23,227 nucleotides of DNA from CG2-30-40-21 sp043806395 (GCA_043806395.1 JAZDHC010000051.1:1-23227), one strand, 5' to 3'. Positions 8,010-15,869 are shown, counted from the stretch's first letter. Translations and numbers: made by a program. The notes: a model not told the origin generated them from the sequence alone.

Positions 8010-8066
8010 TTACCGATTACCTTATTACCAGCATTACCAGCTACCATGTGTTACCAGAACTTGAAC
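8001..8066. repeat. GGTAATCGGTA-type dispersed repeat, copy 1
   Basis: The 19 nt at 8011-8029 (taccgattaccttattacc) are the reverse complement, with one mismatch, of 16248-16266 upstream of rnhB. In both places the repeat is followed by a related ccatgt(g/a)tta(c/t)(c/t)agaa stretch. This copy overlaps the first part of the open frame that precedes the AMMECR1 gene, which argues against the upstream GTG start. Confidence 0.6.
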
Positions 8067-8118
8067 CGTGCCTTTCGTGGTAAATCTTCTCCTGAATGCT
8101 GATAGACAGGTAAATAAA

Positions 8119-8670
8119 ATGCTAAATCGTGATCAACAAATATGCCTCTTGAATATAGCCAGAAATACGATAGAGGAGTATGTTAAACACAGGAAAATTC
8201 TGGAATGGAACGGAAATGAATCAGAGTTGCTTAATTTTCGAGGGGCTTTTGTGAGTCTTCACAAAGACCATCAATTACGAGGTTGTATCGGGTATATTCA
8301 ACCCATAGAGCCTCTTTATAACGCTGTCATAAAAATGGCTATAGCCGCATCTACTCAGGATTATCGATTCTCACCAGTAACCCCACAGGAATTAGATGAT
8401 ATAACTATTGAGATTACTGTTCTTTCTGAATTAACACCTATTCATGATATCTCTCAGATTGAGGTTGGCACACATGGTGTTCAATTAACCATTGGCAATC
8501 ATTCTGCTGTATTCCTACCACAAGTGGCTACAGAACAGGGATGGAACAGGGAAGAGCTTCTCCAATACCTTTGTCGCAAGGCTGGACTGAGGGATAATGA
8601 TTGGAAAATGCCTGATGCAGCTATATCCATCTTTACCGGACAAGTATTTAGTGAACTGAATATTCGATAA
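8119..8670 (+). CDS. AMMECR1-domain protein (AmmeMemoRadiSam system protein A family)
   Basis: The product is 183 residues from the ATG at 8119. A GTG at 8068 in the same frame would add 17 residues that are translated repeat, so the ATG, with acagg about 8 nt upstream, is preferred. The AMMECR1 fold is clear: RGAFVSLHKDHQLRGCIGYI with the invariant LRGCIG motif, then AASTQDYRFSPVTPQELDDITIEITVLS. The family often occurs with a Memo-like protein and a radical-SAM enzyme, and its reaction is not settled. Neither partner is in this window, so the gene stands alone here, with repeats on both sides. No signal or TM segment is seen; a cytoplasmic protein is expected. Confidence 0.9.
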   Translation: MLNRDQQICLLNIARNTIEEYVKHRKILEWNGNESELLNFRGAFVSLHKDHQLRGCIGYIQPIEPLYNAVIKMAIAASTQDYRFSPVTPQELDDITIEITVLSELTPIHDISQIEVGTHGVQLTIGNHSAVFLPQVATEQGWNREELLQYLCRKAGLRDNDWKMPDAAISIFTGQVFSELNIR

Positions 8671-8716
8671 AGCAAGCGAGTTGCAATGTTTACGCTTAAG
8701 GTGGATTTGCTGTTGC

Positions 8717-8923
8717 TATACTCGGCGAGGGCATAAATTGTAATTTTTCGGTGAGGATTAATCAAGGAGAGCAAGGGCGTGTGAGGTGGAATGTAGGGGT
8801 AGACCTGTGTGTCTACCCGAATAACTGGGCGAACACATAGGTTCGCCCCTACGAACCTGAACAACACAGCTATCGTTGATTAAAGACCAGCGAAAAACAC
8901 AATTTATGACCTTGCCGAGTATA
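8717..8923. mobile_element. MITE-like element with about 46-nt imperfect terminal inverted repeats
   Basis: The left end (8717 onward: tatactcggcgagggcataa, attgtaatttttcggtg..ttaatca) is matched, inverted, by the right end (tgattaaag..cgaaaaacacaatt, tatgaccttgccgagtata ending at 8923). If the ends are TACTCGGC...GCCGAGTA, a TA lies on each side, as expected for TA target duplication by IS630/mariner-type transposases. No coding frame is present, so it would be non-autonomous. Together with the nested hairpins at 8793-8852 it fills most of the 308-nt gap before the PHP-ATPase gene. The rest of that gap holds only a 7-bp hairpin (AGAACCC-AAA-GGGTTCT, 8928-8944). Confidence 0.7.
8793..8852. 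repeat. Twin hairpin repeat nested in the MITE-like element
   Basis: Two 26-nt arms, GTAGGGG...CCC and GGG...CCCCTAC, are inverted relative to each other and flank gaataact. Each is also its own hairpin: GGGTAGAC-ctgtgt-GTCTACCC on the left and GGGCGAAC-acatag-GTTCGCCC on the right, both perfect 8-bp stems. The two stems differ in sequence but each keeps pairing. This is a known style of intergenic repeat (GTAGGGGCGA...CGCCCCTAC). Confidence 0.8.
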
Positions 8924-8978
8924 TGCAAGAACCCAAAGGGTTCTCACCGCATTGCTGGGATAAGAAGCGAGGTAAGAA

Positions 8979-11711
8979 ATGAATAATAATAAATGGAATT
9001 TTGCCGGTTCTCACTGGTGGAAGTTTGATTTTCATACGCATACCCCCAAATCCTTTGATTGTGCCCGAAAAGACCACATGGCTGAAGGATGGTTATTAGA
9101 TTTCATGAAAGCAGAAATAGATTGTGTGGTAATAACGGATCATAATTCCGGTGAGTGGATAGATGAATTAAAAACAACATATGCTGAAATGGAAAAAAAC
9201 CCATCAGAGGGTTTTCGAGAAATGTTTCTGTTCCCTGGGGTTGAGATAACCGTTCAAAATGGAATTCATATTCTGGCTATTCTTGATCCTGAAAAAAAAG
9301 GTGCCGATATCGCATCTATTTTAGGTGCGTGCGGTTTTAGTGGAGAAAACGGTGAAAGCAAAGACTGTACCTCAAAAAGCGTGACAGAGGTTTTTGCTGA
9401 GATAGTAAAATATGGCGGTATTGCCATACCCGCACATGTTGATGAGGCTAAAGGTCTATTTCAGCAGATTGATGATGGGAATACGCTCGAAAAGATTTTC
9501 AGAGATGAGAATGTTTTTTGTGCCGAAGCCGTTGCGTCAACATATAAATTTCCAAAAAAGCACGATAAAATGAAGTCTCACTGGTCAAGGGTAGTTGGAA
9601 GTGATGCTCATAAACCGGAAGAAGCAGGCAGACGGTATACATGGGTAAAAATGGGCACACCAACCATTGAAGGCTTGAAACTTGCCCTGATGGACGGCAA
9701 TGATTTCTCATTGATCCGTTTTGACGAAACACAATCAGATCCAAATACCCATGCAACTTTTGTAATTAAAAGCATTGAAATAAAAGATGCTCAATACTGT
9801 GGAAACGGAATACCGCTTCAAGCAGAATTTAACCCATGGCTTAACTGCATTATTGGCGGAAGAGGAAGTGGTAAATCAACCATCATTGAATTTCTTCGCA
9901 TTGTTATGCGTCGCGAAGAAGAAATCAAATTGCTTGGTGAGGATTCTGAGCTTTACAAAATATTTGATAAATTTCGACATATCCCAGCAGGAAGAGGAGA
10001 CAAAGGTGTTTTAAGGGAAGAAACGCAAGTGATCGTCGAATGTCTGCTCGATGGCACAACTTTTTTTGTGCAATGGGCAAATGATGGATCGTTAGTTTCA
10101 ATTCAGAAAAAATTAACAGACGGAACATTAGAAACAAGTCCAGGGGAAATTCCAGTGCGCTTTCCTGTCAGGATTTACAGTCAGAAACAGATATTTGAGA
10201 TAGCCTCCAATCCAGAATCACTGTTGAAGATCATTGATGAAGCACCAGAGGTGGGATATCGTGAATGGAAAAACACTCATGATCAGATATGTGCACAATA
10301 TCGCTCACTGAAATCAAAAAGTAGAGAAATGGAAGTACAGATTAAAGAGGAAAGCATCCTCTCTGGCGAATTGGATGATGTGAAACGGAAACTTGCCCTT
10401 TTTGAGCAGGGTGAAAATGCCCATATTCGTAAGGATTATCAGGTAAAACGATCGCAGGAAAAAGAAATAGATTTATTTATTGAGTCTTTACAGGAAACTA
10501 ATCGTCTGTTACAGCAGGTTAAAATTGAACCCATAACGCCAAGAATTGAGCTTTTTTCTGAATCTGAAGATGCAATTGCTGTGAGTAAACTGATTGAGGA
10601 ATATATAAATAAAGCACAAACAATGAATGCTGAACTTTCTCAATTAAAAATCAAGGTAGATGCTCTGTCTTTGGACTTTTCAGGAAAGGTTGATGCAACT
10701 GGGTGGAAAAAAAATCTGCATAGTACAATTGAACTGCTTAATAAACTTAATGAAAAGCTTAAAGCCGAAGGCGTTGACAATCCTGATGAATATGGGCTAT
10801 TTATCCAGAGGAAATATCTACTTGAAAACAGACTTTCTGTTATTAATGGCCTTAAAATCACCATGGACAGCCTTGACAAACAGGCTGCTGCTGAAATAGA
10901 AAAACTCTGGCAACATCGTAGAAAACTGACCATTCAACGGAAACAATTTATTTCTGAAGTTCTTGCGAATAATTCATTTATTAAAATAGAGATTAATGAA
11001 TGTGGCGATACCAAAAGCATTGAAAGAATATTCCGTGACTTAATAGGTTGCGAAGAAGGTTTCCAGAATGATATAATAACACCTGACCAGAAAAATGGCA
11101 TACTGTCACCATTGTTTGAATCTTTTTCATATGACAAATTAACAAAAATAAAACAGGGATTAAAACAGATGAAATACGGTAGCATAGAAACACCTTTATT
11201 CGATAAACGGTTTATCAATCGGTTGCAAAAAGTAACAGAGGAAATGCTCGATTCACTCGATTTATGGTTTCCTGCTGATGAAATTATCATATCTTATAAT
11301 CGTGAGCAGGCAAAATCAAATTTTGTCTCTATTGAACAGGGATCGCCCGGACAAAAAACAGCTGCAATTCTCGCTTTCCTTCTGTCGTATGGAAAAGAGC
11401 CTATAATATTAGATCAACCGGAAGATGACCTTGACAATCATCTAATATTTGATCTTATTGTGAAACAAGTGCGGGAGAACAAGAAACAAAGACAAATTAT
11501 TATTGTAACTCATAATCCCAATATTGTTGTCAATGGCGATGCAGAGATGGTATATTCTCTGGACTTTAAGAATGGTCAGTCGTGTATTATCAAAGAAGGT
11601 TGTTTGCAGGAAAAAGAGATCAGGCTGGAAATATGCCGTAGTATGGAAGGTGGTATAATAGCCTTTGAACAGCGATACAAAAGAATTAACATTGGAGAAA
11701 TATATGTATGA
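8979..11711 (+). CDS. PHP-domain / SMC-like ATPase fusion (TrlF-like)
   Basis: The 910-residue protein starts with a PHP phosphoesterase domain (about 10-240) that keeps its metal ligands: FHTHT (H19, H21), TDH (D54, H55), PGVE (E89), AHVD (H153) and SDAH (D209, H211). An ABC/SMC-type ATPase follows, split by a coiled coil. Walker A GGRGSGKST is at 293-301, helical coil at about 420-690, signature-like SPGQK at 789-793, Walker B IILDQPEDDLD around D812, and the H-loop THN at H845. This matches proteins annotated as TrlF-family AAA-like ATPases. PHP domains hydrolyse phosphoesters, so an ATP-gated nuclease or nucleotide-cleaving effector is inferred. A GAGGT ribosome site lies 5 nt before the ATG. 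It overlaps the next gene by 8 nt. Confidence 0.9.
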   Translation: MNNNKWNFAGSHWWKFDFHTHTPKSFDCARKDHMAEGWLLDFMKAEIDCVVITDHNSGEWIDELKTTYAEMEKNPSEGFREMFLFPGVEITVQNGIHILAILDPEKKGADIASILGACGFSGENGESKDCTSKSVTEVFAEIVKYGGIAIPAHVDEAKGLFQQIDDGNTLEKIFRDENVFCAEAVASTYKFPKKHDKMKSHWSRVVGSDAHKPEEAGRRYTWVKMGTPTIEGLKLALMDGNDFSLIRFDETQSDPNTHATFVIKSIEIKDAQYCGNGIPLQAEFNPWLNCIIGGRGSGKSTIIEFLRIVMRREEEIKLLGEDSELYKIFDKFRHIPAGRGDKGVLREETQVIVECLLDGTTFFVQWANDGSLVSIQKKLTDGTLETSPGEIPVRFPVRIYSQKQIFEIASNPESLLKIIDEAPEVGYREWKNTHDQICAQYRSLKSKSREMEVQIKEESILSGELDDVKRKLALFEQGENAHIRKDYQVKRSQEKEIDLFIESLQETNRLLQQVKIEPITPRIELFSESEDAIAVSKLIEEYINKAQTMNAELSQLKIKVDALSLDFSGKVDATGWKKNLHSTIELLNKLNEKLKAEGVDNPDEYGLFIQRKYLLENRLSVINGLKITMDSLDKQAAAEIEKLWQHRRKLTIQRKQFISEVLANNSFIKIEINECGDTKSIERIFRDLIGCEEGFQNDIITPDQKNGILSPLFESFSYDKLTKIKQGLKQMKYGSIETPLFDKRFINRLQKVTEEMLDSLDLWFPADEIIISYNREQAKSNFVSIEQGSPGQKTAAILAFLLSYGKEPIILDQPEDDLDNHLIFDLIVKQVRENKKQRQIIIVTHNPNIVVNGDAEMVYSLDFKNGQSCIIKEGCLQEKEIRLEICRSMEGGIIAFEQRYKRINIGEIYV

Positions 11712-12996
11712 TACTATAGAAGAGTTGCTGCAAAAAATAAGACTGGGTGAAGATACAACTATTGAATTTAAGTCTGTTCGATTTAAGGGTAATAAAATTG
11801 ATCTTTCAAGAGAAGACATCGCTGATGAAATAGCTGCTTTTGCAAATACTGCAGATGGTGTTATAGTTTTTGGTATAGATGACAAATCCAAAGCCATAGA
11901 AGGTATTCCTGATTTTAAGATTGATTTTCTTGAAACATTTATATGCGAAATTGTTAACGATACGATTAAACCCGCTGTATCTGTTCGTACCGTAAAGCTT
12001 AATCTTCCGGGTATGGCAGGGGAAATGCTTCCTGTGTTAAAGGTTGATATACCGAGAAGCCTTTTTGTTCATGAAAGCCCGGGTGGTTATTTTACAAGAT
12101 CTGGCAGTTCAAAAAGAAAATTGGCACCAGATGCTCTGGCAAGATTGTTTCAACAACGCAGTCAAGTTAGAATTATTCGCTTTGATGAACAACCTGTTCC
12201 TGGAACGAATCGTTCTGACTTAAATGATAAATTATGGAGACGGTTTTCGTTTAATTCTTCAGATCCTTCAGAAGTGATATTGGGAAAACTTAAACTTATT
12301 ACTAAAGACGAAACAGGACAGTGGCGTCTTACTGTGTCAGGTGTTCTGCTTTGTACTGATAATCCAGAAATTTTCATTCCAAATGCGATTATTGAATCAG
12401 TAGCCTACAGGGGGACAGTCAAAGATTCTAATTATCAAAATGATGCAAAAACGATTACAGGTTCATTGGATGCTCAAGTTCGAGAAGCTATTAAATTTGT
12501 TAAGGCTAATATGAAGATTCGTGCTGTTAAAGATCCCGGTCGAATAGATATTCCGCAATTTAGCATGAGAGCGGTTTTTGAAACTGTGGTAAATGCGGTA
12601 GCACATCGCGATTATTCGGTGTATGGTTCAAAAATAAGACTTTTTGTGTTCAATGACCGCCTTGAAATGTATTCACCTGGAACGATTCCCAATAGTATGA
12701 CAATAGAAAGTCTGCCTTTAAGACAATCAACACGAAATGAGTTAATAACTAATCTGATTGCAAAATGTAGGGTTGATTCTGATGCAATTGATACTGGCAG
12801 GCAATATATGATGGATAAACGCGGAGAAGGTGTTCCTATAATTATTTCTGAGAGCGAGAAATTATCAGGTAAAAAACCAATTTACCAAATGATTGATGAC
12901 TCTGAATTATTATTAACAATATATGGAAACCCAGAAAGTTTGCTGACATTTGAACAAGGTTCAGGGTTAGAGAGCGATAAAAAACAAACAGTTTGA
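11704..12996 (+). CDS. AlbA_2 (Schlafen-type) and HATPase_c_4 domain protein
   Basis: The product is 430 residues from the ATG at 11704, chosen because GGAGA lies 5 nt upstream; a TTG at 11665 is possible but less likely. The N-terminal part is a typical AlbA_2 / Schlafen divergent-AAA_4 domain: TTIEFKS, then DIADEIAAFANTADGVIVFGIDD, then YFTRSGSSKRKLAPDALARLF. The C-terminal part carries a GHKL-like ATPase segment with VFETVVNAVAHRDYSVYGSKI and LEMYSPGTIPNS, as in proteins labelled 'ATP-dependent DNA helicase RecG-related' or 'AlbA_2 ATP-binding protein'. The start lies inside the end of the PHP-ATPase gene (8-nt overlap), so the two are co-translated. Nucleic-acid binding or RNase-like action plus ATP-dependent switching is inferred from the families. 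Confidence 0.9.
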   Translation: MYDTIEELLQKIRLGEDTTIEFKSVRFKGNKIDLSREDIADEIAAFANTADGVIVFGIDDKSKAIEGIPDFKIDFLETFICEIVNDTIKPAVSVRTVKLNLPGMAGEMLPVLKVDIPRSLFVHESPGGYFTRSGSSKRKLAPDALARLFQQRSQVRIIRFDEQPVPGTNRSDLNDKLWRRFSFNSSDPSEVILGKLKLITKDETGQWRLTVSGVLLCTDNPEIFIPNAIIESVAYRGTVKDSNYQNDAKTITGSLDAQVREAIKFVKANMKIRAVKDPGRIDIPQFSMRAVFETVVNAVAHRDYSVYGSKIRLFVFNDRLEMYSPGTIPNSMTIESLPLRQSTRNELITNLIAKCRVDSDAIDTGRQYMMDKRGEGVPIIISESEKLSGKKPIYQMIDDSELLLTIYGNPESLLTFEQGSGLESDKKQTV

Positions 12997-13026
12997 AGCC
13001 TGCCCTGACATTAATGAAAATTTTAC

Positions 13027-13055
13027 TTGACAAGACACACAATATTAAGTATACT
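13027..13055 (+). promoter_or_regulatory. Sigma70-type promoter for the ffh operon
   Basis: TTGACA at 13027-13032 and TATACT at 13050-13055 are separated by exactly 17 nt, one mismatch from full consensus. They lie 45 nt upstream of the ffh ATG and just after the stop of the AlbA_2 gene. This is the best promoter seen in the window. Confidence 0.75.
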
Positions 13056-13060
13056 TAATA
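13043..13060. promoter_or_regulatory. 18-bp perfect palindrome over the -10 (possible operator)
   Basis: TATTAAGTATACTTAATA reads the same on both strands and covers the whole -10 box. A dimeric repressor bound here would block RNA polymerase. The composition is AT-rich, so chance cannot be excluded. No regulator gene for it is evident nearby. Confidence 0.45.
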
Positions 13061-13099
13061 GCTGTATGTTTTTGTAAGCAATAGGATTATTATAAAATA

Positions 13100-14422
13100 A
13101 TGTTTGATGTTTTTTCCACAAAGATTCAAGGTATATTTAATAAACTTCGCAAGAAGGGCTTGTTATCCAAAGATGATGTTTCGCTAACCATGCGGGAGTT
13201 AAGGGTAGCTCTTTTAGAGGCAGATGTTAATTTTAAGGTAGCCAAAGAATTTATTGGCAAGATAAGCGAAAAGGCTGTTGGTGCTGAAATCCTGAAAAGC
13301 CTTAACCCAGCCCAACATGTAATAAAAATAGTCAAAGATGAATTAACAGAGATACTTGGTGGGGATATTCCGCAGGTTAAGATTGAATCTGTTAAAAGCA
13401 TCTTGTTGCTTGGGTTGCAAGGATGTGGAAAAACAACTACGGCAGCAAAATTAGCCTATAAAATGGTTCAAAAAAAGCGACGGCCATTATTGGTTGGAGC
13501 TGATCCATACCGTCCGGCAGCAAAAGAGCAGCTTCAGATACTTGGAAAGAAGATAAATGTTCCTGTGTTTGTCGATGGGAAAACAGTTATTGAGACCTTA
13601 GAGGGCTCTCTTGGCTATGCCAAAGAACATAAATGTGATTGTATTATTGTTGATTCTGCGGGCAGGTTTCAGATAGATACTTTGATGATGGATGAACTGA
13701 AGCTATTAAAGCAACGGTTGAACCCAGAGGAATGTCTGCTGATAGTTGATGGTATGACCGGTCAGGAGGCAGTAAATATTGCCTCTACCTTTGAGAAAGA
13801 GATAGGGATTAGTGGTATTATTCTTACCAAGCTTGATGGGGATGCCAGAGGTGGGGCAGCCCTCTCCATAAAGATGGTTACTGGTAAGCCCATTAAATTT
13901 ATGGGTGTTGGTGAAAATATTGAACAATTAGAGCCATTTTATCCGGAAAGAATGGCACAGAGAATCCTTGGTATGGGGGATGTGCTTTCCCTTATTGAAA
14001 AGGCAGAAGAGTCTGTTAGTTCAGAGGAGGCTAAATCCCTTCAACAGAGGATGCTTTCTCAAAAATTTAACTTAGAGGATTTTCTTTCTCAACTTAAACA
14101 GATAAAAAAGTTGGGACCATTAGATCAGCTAATGGGCATGGTTCCAGGGTTTAACAAGATGTCTGGCGGAATGAAGGTAAATGAAAAGCAATTAGGTCGG
14201 ACAGAGGCAATTATAAACTCTATGACCAGATTGGAACGAAAAAAGCCTGATATATTAAATGGGAGCCGGCGAAAAAGGATCGCTAAGGGCAGTGGAACTA
14301 CGGTTGAAGAGGTTAATCAATTGCTTAAGCAGTTTAATCAACTTAAGACTATGTTTAGCAGCCTGACTCAAGGCGGCAGGAATGCAAAGAGGATGTCGCA
14401 GATTCCGGGGGTTTTCAGATAA
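13100..14422 (+). CDS. ffh: Signal recognition particle GTPase Ffh (SRP54)
   Basis: The 440-residue protein has the usual NG-plus-M architecture. The N domain is 1-95 (MFDVFSTKIQGIFNKLRKKG). The G domain shows G1 GLQGCGKTTTAAKLA (105-119), DPYRPAA (135-141), DSAGR (185-189) and TKLDGDARGG (243-252). The M domain is about 310-440, with the 4.5S RNA-binding motif SRRKRIAKGSGT (389-400). It binds signal sequences of nascent membrane and secreted proteins and 4.5S RNA, and docks with FtsY. Mild variations are Cys in place of the common Ser/Ala in the P-loop (GCGKT) and Ser in DSAGR, where most members have Thr. It opens the housekeeping operon under the 13027 promoter. Confidence 0.97.
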   Translation: MFDVFSTKIQGIFNKLRKKGLLSKDDVSLTMRELRVALLEADVNFKVAKEFIGKISEKAVGAEILKSLNPAQHVIKIVKDELTEILGGDIPQVKIESVKSILLLGLQGCGKTTTAAKLAYKMVQKKRRPLLVGADPYRPAAKEQLQILGKKINVPVFVDGKTVIETLEGSLGYAKEHKCDCIIVDSAGRFQIDTLMMDELKLLKQRLNPEECLLIVDGMTGQEAVNIASTFEKEIGISGIILTKLDGDARGGAALSIKMVTGKPIKFMGVGENIEQLEPFYPERMAQRILGMGDVLSLIEKAEESVSSEEAKSLQQRMLSQKFNLEDFLSQLKQIKKLGPLDQLMGMVPGFNKMSGGMKVNEKQLGRTEAIINSMTRLERKKPDILNGSRRKRIAKGSGTTVEEVNQLLKQFNQLKTMFSSLTQGGRNAKRMSQIPGVFR

Positions 14423-14429
14423 AAAATTG

Positions 14430-14515
14430 TTCACCGCAGAGACGCAGAAACGCAGAGAAGAAGCACTGAGTAAAGAGTATGAAAATTCTCTGTGTCTCTG
14501 CGTCTCTGTGGTGAA
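14430..14515. repeat. Dispersed hairpin element, reduced copy C
   Basis: Arms of 30 nt at 14430-14459 and 14486-14515 pair with three mismatches around a 26-nt loop (ttcaccgcagagacgcag ... ctgcgtctctgtggtgaa). It has the core of the family but lacks the aattctcatt/aatgagaatt and gttgaca flanks of the other copies. It lies in the 122-nt gap between ffh and rpsP, so the transcript must carry a stable hairpin there. That could affect processing or read-through to the ribosomal genes. Confidence 0.85.
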
Positions 14516-14544
14516 TTTCTTAAAACAAAAGGTGGTGAGTTTAA

Positions 14545-14826
14545 GTGGCAGTAAAAATAAGATTGGCCAGGTTTGGGACAAAGAAAAAGCCTTGTTATCG
14601 AATAGTGGTTATGGATTCAAGATCAGCGAGAAATGCCAAAGCAATTGAACAAGTTGGTTATTATCACCCTGTAGCAAAAGAGGCAGGTGTCTCTCTTGAT
14701 GAGGAAAAGATTCTGAATTGGTTGAAAAAAGGTGCAGAACCTTCCCAAACAGTTCATAAGTTGCTTGGAGATAAGGGATTGTTGAAAAAATTCCATGAGA
14801 TGAAACAGACATTGATATCAAGCTGA
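14545..14826 (+). CDS. rpsP: Ribosomal protein bS16
   Basis: The 93-residue product starts at a GTG (14545) with aggtgg about 9 nt upstream. The family N-terminus is intact: MAVKIRLARFGTKKKPCYRIVVMDSRSARN, followed by GYYHPVAKEAGVSLDEEKILNWLKKGAEPSQTV. It is slightly longer than many bS16 proteins through a short C-terminal tail. It is a small-subunit assembly protein. It precedes khpA, trmD and rplS in the conserved order. Confidence 0.97.
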   Translation: MAVKIRLARFGTKKKPCYRIVVMDSRSARNAKAIEQVGYYHPVAKEAGVSLDEEKILNWLKKGAEPSQTVHKLLGDKGLLKKFHEMKQTLISS

Positions 14827-14911
14827 ATCATGGCATGGTTCCATTGCAAAGCACAGATGATGTAGAATTGTAGAAAGTGTATTGTGGTGGTAAAGGAGGA
14901 GGAGAGGAAGG

Positions 14912-15142
14912 ATGAAAGAGTTGACAGAATATATTGTAAAAGCTCTTGTGGATAAACCTGAACTGGTCAAGGTGACTGAGGTTGCCAGTGAACGGTCTAT
15001 TGTGTTGGAGGTGAATGTTGCTGAGGAGGATGTTGGACGCGTTATTGGAAAACAGGGGAGAACAATCAGTGCCATTCGAGTTGTGTTAAATGCAGCTGCG
15101 GCCAAGCTTAAAAAGAGGGTTGTTCTGGAGTTGATAGATTAG
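14912..15142 (+). CDS. khpA: KH-domain RNA-binding protein KhpA
   Basis: The 76-residue protein is a single KH domain with the GxxG loop GKQG at 46-49 inside VGRVIGKQGRTISAIRVVLNA, the standard KhpA/YlqC form. KhpA binds RNA and in some Gram-positive bacteria pairs with KhpB (Jag/EloR) to influence cell division and envelope growth; it usually sits next to rpsP. The start has a strong AAAGGAGG ribosome site. Its TAG stop touches the GTG of trmD directly, so rimM, the usual gene in between, is not there. Confidence 0.93.
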   Translation: MKELTEYIVKALVDKPELVKVTEVASERSIVLEVNVAEEDVGRVIGKQGRTISAIRVVLNAAAAKLKKRVVLELID

Positions 15143-15850
15143 GTGAAGATTAATATTCTTACTCTTTTTCCGGGAATTATTGAGGGGGCATTTAAGGAAA
15201 GCATCCTGCATCGAGCTATTCAAAAAAAGATACTTGATGTTAATATTGTTAATATCAGAGATTTTGCCCTGGATAAACATCATACATGTGATGATGCCCC
15301 ATATGGGGGTGGTCCGGGGATGGTGTTAAAGACAGAACCAATAATTGCTGCTTATGAGGGATTGGATGAGGCGGGGTTGACTATTCTTTTGACCCCTCAG
15401 GGACAGTCGTTTAACCACAGAATAGCCAAAGAGCTATCTGAGAAAAAAACCTTGAGTTTTATCTGTGGACACTATGAAGGGATTGATGAAAGGGTAAAAG
15501 AGTTAATTGTTGATATGGAACTTTCGATAGGGGATTTCGTCACTACCGGGGGAGAGATTCCTTGTCTTGTAGTGATAGATGCTTTGGTAAGGCTTATTCC
15601 AGGGGTGGTGGGTAATTATGACTCAGTTAAAGAGGATTCGTTTTATGAGTCTATCCTTGATTATCCCCATTACACCCGTCCTGCAGAATTCAGGGGGGTA
15701 AAGGTTCCAGAGGTACTTCTCTCTGGTAATCATGAACAAATAAGAAAATGGCGTTGGAAACAGGCATTGAAAAAGACAATGCTTGTTCGTCCGGATATCT
15801 TGAAAGAATTGAATATGTCAAAAGAGGCAATAAAATTGCTTGAAGAATAG
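15143..15850 (+). CDS. trmD: tRNA (guanine-37-N1)-methyltransferase TrmD
   Basis: The 235-residue protein carries the SPOUT-class TrmD motifs: FPGII near the start, DDAPYGGGPGMVLK (about 49-62), LTPQGQ, CGHYEGIDERV, SIGDFVTTGGEIP and the YTRPAEFRGVKVPEVLLSGNH linker. It transfers a methyl group from S-adenosylmethionine to N1 of G37 in tRNAs that read CNN/GNN-type codons, preventing +1 frameshifts. It starts with GTG directly after the khpA stop (0 nt gap), so translation is probably coupled. Confidence 0.97.
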   Translation: MKINILTLFPGIIEGAFKESILHRAIQKKILDVNIVNIRDFALDKHHTCDDAPYGGGPGMVLKTEPIIAAYEGLDEAGLTILLTPQGQSFNHRIAKELSEKKTLSFICGHYEGIDERVKELIVDMELSIGDFVTTGGEIPCLVVIDALVRLIPGVVGNYDSVKEDSFYESILDYPHYTRPAEFRGVKVPEVLLSGNHEQIRKWRWKQALKKTMLVRPDILKELNMSKEAIKLLEE

Positions 15851-15869
15851 ATAGAGTGAGGTAAAAAAG

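Noticed and set aside
8119..8670. A complete AmmeMemoRadiSam system
   Set aside because: Only the AMMECR1 component is present; no Memo-like or radical-SAM partner is nearby. MiaB is unrelated to that system.
14382..14648. Plus-strand frame joining the ffh end, copy C and rpsP
   Set aside because: It runs through the repeat and overlaps two certain genes in other frames.
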